Assembly (NCBI GenBank): GCA_049522195.1
Contig: JBEKOB010000097.1
Coordinates: 1 to 14,245 of the forward strand
Source of the DNA: UBA9647 sp049522195
GTDB taxonomy: Bacteria; Bacteroidota; Ignavibacteria; UBA10030
Direction of reading: 5' to 3'
DNA length: 14,245 bases
Both the position numbers and the translations under genes were made by a program. Below the pieces are notes generated by a model that ran no database searches, was not told the DNA's origin, and saw only the letters and a list, made by a program, of their open reading frames with translations. This document shows positions 1 through 6,518 of this stretch, one piece after another (within the stretch, counting starts at the first letter, position 1; each line of letters begins with the position of its first letter).

Positions 1-1
1 C

Positions 2-1348
2 GAGCGTGACGGATTGCGCATCTACACATCGCTTGACAGCCGGATGCAGCGATACGCCAACCGGGCAGTGGATGATCATTTGACAGGATTCCAGGAAAAG
101 TTCGACAAGTACTGGGACTGGAGCAAGTACACGGAGATCCTCCAGAGTAATGTCGATAAGATGATTCGCGACCTCGACGTGTACAAGAAGGCAAAGAATA
201 CGGCCATACGCGACAGCATCGTGGCAGCGCTCCGCACGAATGTGCCATTCATCGACTCGGTCAAGAAAGCTGCCCAGCAGATTGAAGTGGGAATGGTCGT
301 CATCGACCCGCACAATGGTCACATCAAGGCTATGGTCGGGGGAAGAAACTTCCGGGTCTTCCGCTACGGATTGAATCACGTGACCCAGATTCACCGGCAG
401 CCGGGATCTGCTTTCAAGCCGTTTGTGTACACTGTGGCCATCGACAACGGCTGGCCCGTCTGTTACGAAATCCCGAACCAGCCCGTCACGGTGCCGATGC
501 CCGACGGGACCAGGTGGACTCCACAAAACTTTGAGGGGGACTTCGGAGGAAAGTACACACTTCGGGAAGCACTCAAACGGTCGATTAACCTCGTCGCCGT
601 TCGTCTGATGCTCGAGATGCAACCCACCACGGTCGTCGACTATGCCCATCGGATGGGAATCAAATCAACCATTCCTCCCTATGCTTCGATTGCGCTCGGG
701 ACTGCCGAGGTGTCTCCACTCGAGCTCACATCAGCCTACGGAGTCTTTCCAAACGAAGGAGTGCTTGTTGACCCGATTGCCATCCTGAGGATCGAAGACA
801 AGGATGGAAACTTGATTGAAGAGAACGTGCCGGAAAAAAAGGAAGTGCTGAGCAAAGAGACGGCTTATCTGATGACGAATCTCATGGAAGGGGGCGTCAA
901 CGAAGAAGGGGGTACAGGCCGCGTGATTCGTTCATTTTTCTCGCAACCCGCGGCGGGCAAAACCGGCACAACAAACGATTATGGGGACGCGTGGTTTGTG
1001 GGGTTCACTCCCCACCTCTCAGCGGGAATCTGGGTGGGCTTTGATGACAACCGCATTAAGTTCGGGAGTTCCGACGGCCAGGGCGGACGTGCAGCGGCTC
1101 CAATTTTCGGCAGATTTATGCGGGACGCTTATGAAGACCCCGAGATCGGCCTGCAATTCGATTACTTCCATCAACCCGATGGGATCATCGTCGATACCAT
1201 TTGCGTCCTGACGAAAAAGAAGGCGCGTCCCTTCTGTCCGGAAGACACGACGGAGATCTTCAATTCCAAATACCCTATCGCTCCATGTGATGTGCACACC
1301 AGCGCCCACTGGCGGGAAGAAAAGAGCGGGAATAAGATTAACTGGTAG
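2..1348 (+). CDS. Class A penicillin-binding protein (PBP1A type), C-terminal part, 5' end outside window
   Basis: Bifunctional peptidoglycan glycosyltransferase/DD-transpeptidase acting on the periplasmic face of the inner membrane; only the linker and transpeptidase part is present. The reading frame is open to the window edge (first codon at 2), and the sequence GLRIYTSLD is the usual linker just before the transpeptidase domain, so the TTG at 14 is not a real start. The three penicillin-binding motifs are present in order: SxxK as SAFK (Ser codon 407-409), SxN as SIN (581-589) and KTGT (959-970). A Cys-containing tail (CVLTKKKARPFC then APCDVH) matches PBP1A-family C-termini. The GT51 glycosyltransferase domain would lie upstream and is inferred, not seen. 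The stop TAG is at 1346-1348, followed at once by a 7-bp repeat array rather than a terminator hairpin. It faces the GHL10 gene tail to tail. No damage is seen in the visible part. Confidence 0.93.
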   Translation, partial: ERDGLRIYTSLDSRMQRYANRAVDDHLTGFQEKFDKYWDWSKYTEILQSNVDKMIRDLDVYKKAKNTAIRDSIVAALRTNVPFIDSVKKAAQQIEVGMVVIDPHNGHIKAMVGGRNFRVFRYGLNHVTQIHRQPGSAFKPFVYTVAIDNGWPVCYEIPNQPVTVPMPDGTRWTPQNFEGDFGGKYTLREALKRSINLVAVRLMLEMQPTTVVDYAHRMGIKSTIPPYASIALGTAEVSPLELTSAYGVFPNEGVLVDPIAILRIEDKDGNLIEENVPEKKEVLSKETAYLMTNLMEGGVNEEGGTGRVIRSFFSQPAAGKTGTTNDYGDAWFVGFTPHLSAGIWVGFDDNRIKFGSSDGQGGRAAAPIFGRFMRDAYEDPEIGLQFDYFHQPDGIIVDTICVLTKKKARPFCPEDTTEIFNSKYPIAPCDVHTSAHWREEKSGNKINW

Positions 1349-1396
1349 AGAAACAGAATAAAGAAGTCAGAATTAAGTAGTCAGAAGACAGAAGTC
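1348..1396 (+). repeat. 7-bp tandem repeat array, consensus AGAAGTC, right after the PBP stop codon
   Basis: Seven consecutive heptamers start at 1348, 1355, 1362, 1369, 1376, 1383 and 1390. The units at 1362 and 1390 are exactly AGAAGTC; those at 1376 and 1383 differ by one base; those at 1348, 1355 and 1369 are more diverged but keep the purine-rich register. The array begins on the last base of the PBP stop codon. It is purine-rich on the strand that would be the PBP mRNA. No open frame or terminator-like hairpin is associated with it. Function is unknown. Confidence 0.75.
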
Positions 1397-1444
1397 GTGC
1401 GAACGCTTTTGTCTGTTCCCCGCTAGCTGCACTCTTACCTTCCA

Positions 1445-1516
1445 ATTACTCCGTTCCTCCACTACTCATCTACTCCAAGACTCAATTACTCCACAACTCC
1501 GATACTCCCTTCTCAC
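1445..1516 (-). repeat. 8-bp degenerate tandem repeat array (plus-strand NNTACTCC; minus-strand GGAGTANN)
   Basis: On the plus strand the hexamer core falls every 8 bp: TACTCC at 1447, TCCTCC at 1455, TACTCA at 1463, TACTCC at 1471, GACTCA at 1479, TACTCC at 1487, AACTCC at 1495, TACTCC at 1503, then a weaker unit at 1511. The 10-mer CAATTACTCC occurs exactly at 1443 and 1483, 40 bp (five periods) apart. The array runs into the stop codon (1513-1515) of the minus-strand GHL10 gene. Read as that gene's 3' mRNA tail it is purine-rich. No hairpin or T-tract is visible. Function is unknown. Confidence 0.72.
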
Positions 1517-3885
1517 TTCACCAACTGCATCTTTTTCGTCTCCACCGAGCCTGAGGCAACCAAGCGATAGAAGTAGATTCCGCTCGATAGATTGTGTCCA
1601 TCGAATCGGGCGGAGTAATATCCTGGTGTGAGTGGACCATCAACAAGTACTGCAACTTCACGTCCCAGCAAATCATAGACGCGCAGCGAGACCGGGCCGG
1701 AGTTCGGCACTGCGAATCGTATTGTTGTGGTTGGGTTGAACGGGTTCGGATAATTCTGGCTCAGATCGAACACATTCGGTATCGCTCCGTCACGCTCCAC
1801 GACCGTAATATCCTGACCGGTCTGGAACCTGAGTTCTGGAGACCAGTCGCTGGTTCCATAGGCGTTCGAAGCTGAGACGGTCCAGGAATAATTCGTTAAT
1901 GGACCGGCTAGTATCACTGAGCTCAGGAGCGTGGTGTCGCTGGTGGTTTGATCCATGACGACAACATTAGGCGTATGGGTAACCTCGGTTACCCGAACTC
2001 TATATGAGGTGGCAGATCCTTTCCGCCAGACGAATGTGGGCGTCCGGCTGACATTACGGAGTCCGGAAGGAGGTGAAACCAACGTCGGCGCGATTGGCCA
2101 TCCGGTCTTGAAACTCCACGGGTTGGAGTACGCCCCTGAAGCCCCCTGGTTGCCAGCAAGTGCCCGCCAGTAATAGGTTGTCTGTGCGATAAGCCCGCCA
2201 GGTACGGCAGAGGTGTCTGACGTATTGATGGTTGTGGTGAGTGACGACGGATTGAAGTCGGCGCTCGTTGCGACCTGAACCCGGTAGAGAAGCGTCGATG
2301 CATCACGGCGCCATGCGAGATATCCATTCTGCGAGAAATTCTGTTCCAGGTTCTTTGGAACAAGAAGGACCGGCGTTGTCACCAGCGCATTGATGGGAAT
2401 GACGTTGCTGAGAGCGCTTTCGTTGTTGTTCTTGTCAAGCGCGGAGACAGCGAAATAGTATTGTTGATTGACGGTGTCGAGGCGCGCCGACGGAACGACG
2501 GCCGGTTGACCGGTGAGCGCAAGCAGATTTGACGAGACTTCGAGGTCCGCCGGTTGATACGATTGCTTCGTAAATCGGTACAGAAGATATCGCCGGGCCG
2601 TATCGCCATCGGCAGCCGCAAGCGGCGGGTCCCACGTCAACCCGTAGAGTCCTGTGCCAGGATCAAGGGTCGCCCTTATATTTGTCGGAGCTCGCGGTGG
2701 AATCGTATCTTTCCAGGTCATCACCGGGATCGCTGCAGCCGATGCGTAGTATTTGTACTTCAACGAATCCGCAAATGCTCCGGAGACCCCGCGGGCCGAA
2801 AACACGATGGCCCCTTGGGCCTTTGTCGATCGATCGAACGAGATTTGAAGACCCAACTGCGCGGTGCCCACGGAAGTTATGATTCCGGAGTAGAGATGGC
2901 GACCGTTCGTCTGAGATAACCACCATGGTTCAAGTTTCGCATAGTCCTGTCCTCCACCAAACGGCCAGTAGAGTTGTGGAGCGATGTAGTCAATGTATTT
3001 GCCGGTCATCCACGCAACCGCGTCACAGTACAACACGTCATAGCCGCTCGTTCCCGAGGTCCCTGCCGGGATACCATTCTTCCAGATTCCAAACGGACTC
3101 ATCCCCACTTTCACCACAGGCTTGATTGCCTGAACGCTGTCATAGATCATCTTCATCAACAAATTGACATTGTCACGCCGCCACGGGGCAAGACTGTCAG
3201 GGTATGAGAATCCTCGATGGTAAATGCGGAACGTGGCTGAGTCCTCTTTCGTGAAGCCCTCCTCTGCATAGGGGTAGAAATAGTCGTCCATGTGAACACC
3301 GTCAATGTCATACCGTCTCACAACATCTGCAATGACACGTGCAACATGATCACGTACCAAAGGAAGTCCCGGGTCGAGAAAGACATACCCGTTAGTCGGA
3401 CACGTAATAGCCCAATCCGGGTGCCGCCTGATAACATTTGTCGAGTCAATTTGGGAGGGTGAATTTCTGCTGAGCTTGGCCCGATATGGATTGAACCAGG
3501 CATGAATCTCCATTCCTCGCTTGTGCGCCTCTTGTGCGGCAAACTCGAGAGGATCGAAACCGTCCACCGGCTTCACCCCCTGGGTTCCCGTGAGCCAGGA
3601 AGACCAAGGCTCGTACGGAGAATTGTAGAAGGCGTCGCAAGCCGGCCGTATTTGAAACACGATCGCATTGATACCCGCAGCCGCGAGTTTGTCCAGGAGC
3701 GCTGTGAGTTGCTGGCGCTGCGCGAGCGACATCGATTCCCCCACTGATATCGGCCAATCAATATTTGTTACAGTGGCAATCCACGCTCCGCGAAACTCAC
3801 GTTTCGGTGCCGGCTGTGCGTCGATCAATGTCATTGTGCATGTGAACAAACACGCGAAGAGAAACACCTTGTGCCAAGATTTCAT
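1513..3885 (-). CDS. Secreted GHL10-type glycoside hydrolase-like protein with Fn3 repeats and T9SS sorting tail
   Basis: A 790-residue exported protein. The ATG at 3885 is preferred over the in-frame ATG at 3897 because GGAG sits 6 nt before it and the signal peptide (MKSWHKVFLFACLFTCTMTLIDA) then starts normally. Residues about 30-340 match the GHL10/DUF187 (YngK-like) family: FRGAWIATVTNIDWP near the start, DGVHMDDYFYP near residue 200 (likely catalytic acidic cluster) and DYIAPQLYWPFG near 300. Three Fn3-like beta-sandwich modules follow (about 395-493, 504-594, 598-689). The last ~80 residues carry the type A T9SS tail with NYPNPFNPTTTI, LLGREV and SGIYFYRL, so export across the outer membrane and surface attachment or release is expected. 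The family is thought to act on complex polysaccharides; the substrate here cannot be told. It follows aroB by 33 nt, so co-transcription is likely. Confidence 0.88.
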   Translation of the reverse strand: MKSWHKVFLFACLFTCTMTLIDAQPAPKREFRGAWIATVTNIDWPISVGESMSLAQRQQLTALLDKLAAAGINAIVFQIRPACDAFYNSPYEPWSSWLTGTQGVKPVDGFDPLEFAAQEAHKRGMEIHAWFNPYRAKLSRNSPSQIDSTNVIRRHPDWAITCPTNGYVFLDPGLPLVRDHVARVIADVVRRYDIDGVHMDDYFYPYAEEGFTKEDSATFRIYHRGFSYPDSLAPWRRDNVNLLMKMIYDSVQAIKPVVKVGMSPFGIWKNGIPAGTSGTSGYDVLYCDAVAWMTGKYIDYIAPQLYWPFGGGQDYAKLEPWWLSQTNGRHLYSGIITSVGTAQLGLQISFDRSTKAQGAIVFSARGVSGAFADSLKYKYYASAAAIPVMTWKDTIPPRAPTNIRATLDPGTGLYGLTWDPPLAAADGDTARRYLLYRFTKQSYQPADLEVSSNLLALTGQPAVVPSARLDTVNQQYYFAVSALDKNNNESALSNVIPINALVTTPVLLVPKNLEQNFSQNGYLAWRRDASTLLYRVQVATSADFNPSSLTTTINTSDTSAVPGGLIAQTTYYWRALAGNQGASGAYSNPWSFKTGWPIAPTLVSPPSGLRNVSRTPTFVWRKGSATSYRVRVTEVTHTPNVVVMDQTTSDTTLLSSVILAGPLTNYSWTVSASNAYGTSDWSPELRFQTGQDITVVERDGAIPNVFDLSQNYPNPFNPTTTIRFAVPNSGPVSLRVYDLLGREVAVLVDGPLTPGYYSARFDGHNLSSGIYFYRLVASGSVETKKMQLVK

Positions 3886-3891
3886 GCAAAG

Positions 3892-3895
3892 CTCC
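3892..3895 (-). promoter_or_regulatory. Shine-Dalgarno GGAG that decides the GHL10 start
   Basis: On the minus strand GGAG lies 6 nt before the ATG at 3885. It overlaps the upstream in-frame ATG at 3897 (ATGGAG), so that ATG is part of the ribosome binding site rather than the start. Confidence 0.7.
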
Positions 3896-3918
3896 ATAAA
3901 TAGCCGTGGTAGGCAGGG

Positions 3919-5040
3919 TTATTGTGACCGACGTCCCGCCTTCTCCGCAAGTCCGAGGACGTACTGAAGGGAGGACTGAACAAGAGCGCTATCGACTTCA
4001 TCCACAACCTGGACTTCTCCGAGGCGGTTGGGGAGAACAAAACGCGGCTTGCCATCAACGGATTTTTTGTCAAGCGCGATAGCCTTTAGAACGCGGGCGG
4101 GCGAGAATGAAGACTTGTCGAACTTCACCGGAAGGCGGCGGATCATCTGCACGATACGATCGTGCGTATCCTGGGGAAGCAAACCCATTTCCCGGGAGAT
4201 AAAGCTTTCTGCAATCATTCCCAACAGCACAGCCTCACCGTGTTTCAGCGCTCGATACCGCCCAGCCGCTTCAAGTGCGTGGCCCACGGTGTGGCCATAG
4301 TTCAGAACAGCGCGCAACCCCTGTTCACGCTCATCCTCCGCCACAACGTGTGCTTTCAACTCGCAGCATCGCGCCTGGACATGCAGCACGGACGCTGGAT
4401 CCAGGTTGATGATCTGGTCAAGATTCGTCTCCAGATAGGCAAAGAACTCGGCATCGAAAACGACGCCGTATTTTATCACTTCTCCCAGACCGCAGACTAT
4501 TTCGCGTGGAGGAAGCGTCCGAAGTGTCTCTGCGTCGATCCAAACGAACCTTGGCTGATAGAATGCACCGATCATATTCTTGCCAAGGGAATGGTTCACA
4601 GCAACCTTGCCCCCTACTGAGCTGTCCACCTGCGAGAGCAATGTCGTGGGTACCTGAACGAGAACGACACCGCGCTGGTACGTTGCAGCAACAAATCCGG
4701 CCAGATCACCAATGACTCCTCCTCCCAGAGCAATGATTGCGGATTTTCGTCCCACTCCCTGCTTGAGGAGCGCCGTGAATAACGCATCGGACCGTTGAAG
4801 ACTCTTCTGATTTTCTCCAGGTGGGATGACAATCGATGAAACAACGAAATCGAAATGCTTGAGGTTATTCTCGAGAGGACCCAGGTAGTGGTGCGCAACA
4901 TTCGTGTCCGTCACGATGACGACACGTCGGGGAATCCCATGCTGCTGACACGTGGGTGCAAAGGATGCGGTCAGACCACTGCCGAAATAAATCGGATAGT
5001 TCCGGTCGCCGAGGGACACATCAATTTGTCGTTGGATCAC
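3919..5040 (-). CDS. aroB: 3-dehydroquinate synthase
   Basis: Second step of the shikimate pathway in the cytoplasm: converts DAHP to 3-dehydroquinate with NAD+ and a divalent metal. The 373 residues are full length for the family. The NAD-binding motif GGGVIGDLAGF is at about 106-116 and PTTLLSQVDSSVGGK at 131-145. Metal ligands are visible as Glu187 (GLGEVIKYG), His250 (NYGHTVGHALE) and His267 (KHGEAV). The start is a GTG at 5040, 9 nt after the aroK stop, with a very strong AGGAGG beginning on the last base of that stop codon, which suggests translational coupling. It is followed 33 nt later by the GHL10 gene. No missing residue or break is seen. Confidence 0.97.
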   Translation of the reverse strand: MIQRQIDVSLGDRNYPIYFGSGLTASFAPTCQQHGIPRRVVIVTDTNVAHHYLGPLENNLKHFDFVVSSIVIPPGENQKSLQRSDALFTALLKQGVGRKSAIIALGGGVIGDLAGFVAATYQRGVVLVQVPTTLLSQVDSSVGGKVAVNHSLGKNMIGAFYQPRFVWIDAETLRTLPPREIVCGLGEVIKYGVVFDAEFFAYLETNLDQIINLDPASVLHVQARCCELKAHVVAEDEREQGLRAVLNYGHTVGHALEAAGRYRALKHGEAVLLGMIAESFISREMGLLPQDTHDRIVQMIRRLPVKFDKSSFSPARVLKAIALDKKSVDGKPRFVLPNRLGEVQVVDEVDSALVQSSLQYVLGLAEKAGRRSQ

Positions 5041-5050
5041 AGCTCCTCCT
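5041..5050 (-). promoter_or_regulatory. Strong Shine-Dalgarno of aroB, sharing a base with the aroK stop codon
   Basis: On the minus strand AGGAGG (5050 down to 5045) is followed by four bases and the GTG at 5040. The first A of AGGAGG is the A of the aroK TGA. A ribosome terminating on aroK would sit directly over this site, which fits coupled synthesis of shikimate kinase and dehydroquinate synthase and explains how a GTG start can be efficient. Confidence 0.8.
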
Positions 5051-5616
5051 CAGGCATCGACAAGACCGCGAAGCTTCCGGACAATTTCGTCCACGGTTGC
5101 GCCAACACGTTTCCGGTCAGTCTGGATCACGACATCAGCCCGGCCGTAGAACTGTTCGCGCCGTTGGAGGAGGTCCTCGACACGGCGCTGGATCTCTTCC
5201 ATCGGGAGTTTCGTCCCATCGATGCTGGTAAGCAACGGGCGGTCGGTGCGATGGTGAACTCGCTGCAGGATCTCCTCGGGAGAAAGCTGCAGATAGACGA
5301 TGATGCCGTTCTCTCGAATCAATTGAAAATTTTCCTCATTCGCAATGGTACCCCCACCGAGAGAAATCACGCAGTGATCGCGGGCAGCGACTTCTTTCAG
5401 TGACAAAAGCTCAAGAGCGCGGAATGCCTGCTCCCCTTCGCTGGCGAAGATATCGACGATTCTTTTCTGCGCTTTCGTCTCGACGAATTTGTCAATATCG
5501 ACAAACTCAAACCCAAGAGTGTTGGCAAGAATAGGTCCAATGGTGCTCTTGCCGCTTCCCATGAAGCCGGCAATGTAGATGAGGCTCTTCCTTCGGGGAT
5601 GATCGATTTCTTTCAT
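5050..5616 (-). CDS. aroK: Shikimate kinase
   Basis: Phosphorylates shikimate to shikimate-3-phosphate with ATP, fifth step of the shikimate pathway, in the cytoplasm. The 188 residues fit the family, with a short N-terminal extension. Walker A GFMGSGKST is at 17-25. The shikimate-binding DxD is Asp40/Asp42 (VDIDKF), with an Arg in QAFRALE near 66, the GGG loop at 87-89 (ISLGGGT) and the lid arginine in RTDRPLL near 126. It starts at ATG 5616; only a weak Shine-Dalgarno is seen upstream. It sits 58 nt after the outer-membrane-like gene and is coupled to aroB. The aroK-aroB pair is a common bacterial arrangement, which supports both calls. Confidence 0.96.
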   Translation of the reverse strand: MKEIDHPRRKSLIYIAGFMGSGKSTIGPILANTLGFEFVDIDKFVETKAQKRIVDIFASEGEQAFRALELLSLKEVAARDHCVISLGGGTIANEENFQLIRENGIIVYLQLSPEEILQRVHHRTDRPLLTSIDGTKLPMEEIQRRVEDLLQRREQFYGRADVVIQTDRKRVGATVDEIVRKLRGLVDA

Positions 5617-5674
5617 GAGTCGATGTCACTTCAAAACTGCTGCGGCACGATGACAGCTTTGGCGTCACCCACCA

Positions 5675-6394
5675 TCAAAAAACCTCGAACCCTACGCCAA
5701 GGCCAAAGTTCAATCCGTTCACATTGATTTTCGCTCGAAACGGATCACGCGGCAAGAGGACCAGGATTCCGCCGTATTGCGTTGCCTCTTGCTGAAACCG
5801 GCTTTCAGTTGTGTACTCAGGATCCCTGAATCGCATGTCGAGCCGGGCAAACAATCCAGGTGTAACGCGATAGTCAAAACTTGTTTCGACATGAATGCCA
5901 AACGAAACCGGCTTGTTCTGCTGAGAAGCTTCAACGCCGGCAATTGTGAGATATCGCCGACCGATGTACATTCCGAGACCTCCACCCATCGTCAGACGAA
6001 CTTTGTCAGAGCCAAGAGGGACAAAAACCAATCCTCCCAGCTCGATGGGAACGAGGCGAAGTCCTTCCTTCACCGGAAGTGCGCGTGGCGGATTCAGGAA
6101 ACCGACAAGCTCCATCTCTTCATCGAATTTCGAGAGGTATTCTGCGGCAAGCGAGATTGCAATCGAATTGCCCGGAACCATCCACCGAATCTCAAATCCG
6201 GGAGCGTAAATGTTGTCGATACCGGTGTATTGACCGCGTAGGTCTGCGGAGGGAGAATCGGGATTGGTGTAAGTCTTGGATGTCGTGGTATAAGCGCCTC
6301 GCAGAGCGAAGGAAAACTGGTGCTCCTGGGCTTCTGCACGAAACTGACCGGAGAGCATGAGAACGGTAACAATCGATGCGATTGAACGCCTCAT
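5675..6394 (-). CDS. Predicted outer-membrane beta-barrel-like protein, hypothetical
   Basis: A 239-residue exported protein of unknown function. The ATG at 6394 is chosen over the in-frame TTG at 6406 because GAGG lies 6 nt upstream and the signal peptide (hydrophobic IASIVTVLMLSG, cleavage likely after AEA near residue 22) then begins normally. The mature part is rich in alternating hydrophobic and polar stretches with many Gly, Tyr and Arg (for example GFEIRWMVPGNSIAISLAAEYL, RLTMGGGLGMYIGRRYL, GLFARLDMRFRD) and ends in GFEVF. The terminal Phe and short beta-strands are what small outer-membrane barrels show. I recognise no specific family. It lies between ppiD and aroK, so its product could be a client of the upstream PpiD, but this is only suggested by position. 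Confidence 0.62.
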   Translation of the reverse strand: MRRSIASIVTVLMLSGQFRAEAQEHQFSFALRGAYTTTSKTYTNPDSPSADLRGQYTGIDNIYAPGFEIRWMVPGNSIAISLAAEYLSKFDEEMELVGFLNPPRALPVKEGLRLVPIELGGLVFVPLGSDKVRLTMGGGLGMYIGRRYLTIAGVEASQQNKPVSFGIHVETSFDYRVTPGLFARLDMRFRDPEYTTESRFQQEATQYGGILVLLPRDPFRAKINVNGLNFGLGVGFEVF

Positions 6395-6400
6395 CAGAGT

Positions 6401-6404
6401 CCTC
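6401..6404 (-). promoter_or_regulatory. Shine-Dalgarno GAGG that decides the start of the beta-barrel-like gene
   Basis: On the minus strand GAGG lies 6 nt before the ATG at 6394. The alternative TTG at 6406 overlaps this site and has no comparable upstream sequence. Confidence 0.6.
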
Positions 6405-6436
6405 AAGATCAGCCAGGAAATGGAAGTCTCTCGACA

Positions 6437-6478
6437 CCCTGTGCGACCCGAGTGTGAATCATCGGCCGGGGCACAGGG
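6437..6478 (-). other. Stable stem-loop between ppiD and the beta-barrel-like gene
   Basis: CCCTGTGC (6437-6444) is perfectly complementary to GCACAGGG (6471-6478). Inside this, CCCG (6447-6450) pairs with CGGG (6467-6470), leaving a 2-nt bulge and a 16-nt loop: 12 GC-rich base pairs in all. It lies 40 nt past the ppiD stop and 42 nt before the next start. No T-tract follows on either strand, so it is not a classic Rho-independent terminator. An mRNA-stabilising or processing element, or a partial terminator that separates ppiD output from the genes downstream, is more likely. Confidence 0.6.
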
Positions 6479-6518
6479 CTGTCAGACTTTTGCGGAGAGC
6501 CCCTCAGGCACCCACAGC

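Noticed and set aside
14..1348. TTG at 14 as the start of the PBP gene
   Set aside because: The frame is open upstream to the window edge and the sequence begins in the middle of the PBP1A linker, so the gene is truncated by the window.
4162..4620. 152-residue plus-strand open frame inside aroB
   Set aside because: Antisense to conserved AroB sequence including the metal ligands; no family features.
4855..5403. 182-residue open frame on the plus strand across the aroK/aroB junction
   Set aside because: It is antisense to two clear, full-length enzymes, has no recognisable domain and no ribosome binding site; it is a shadow frame.
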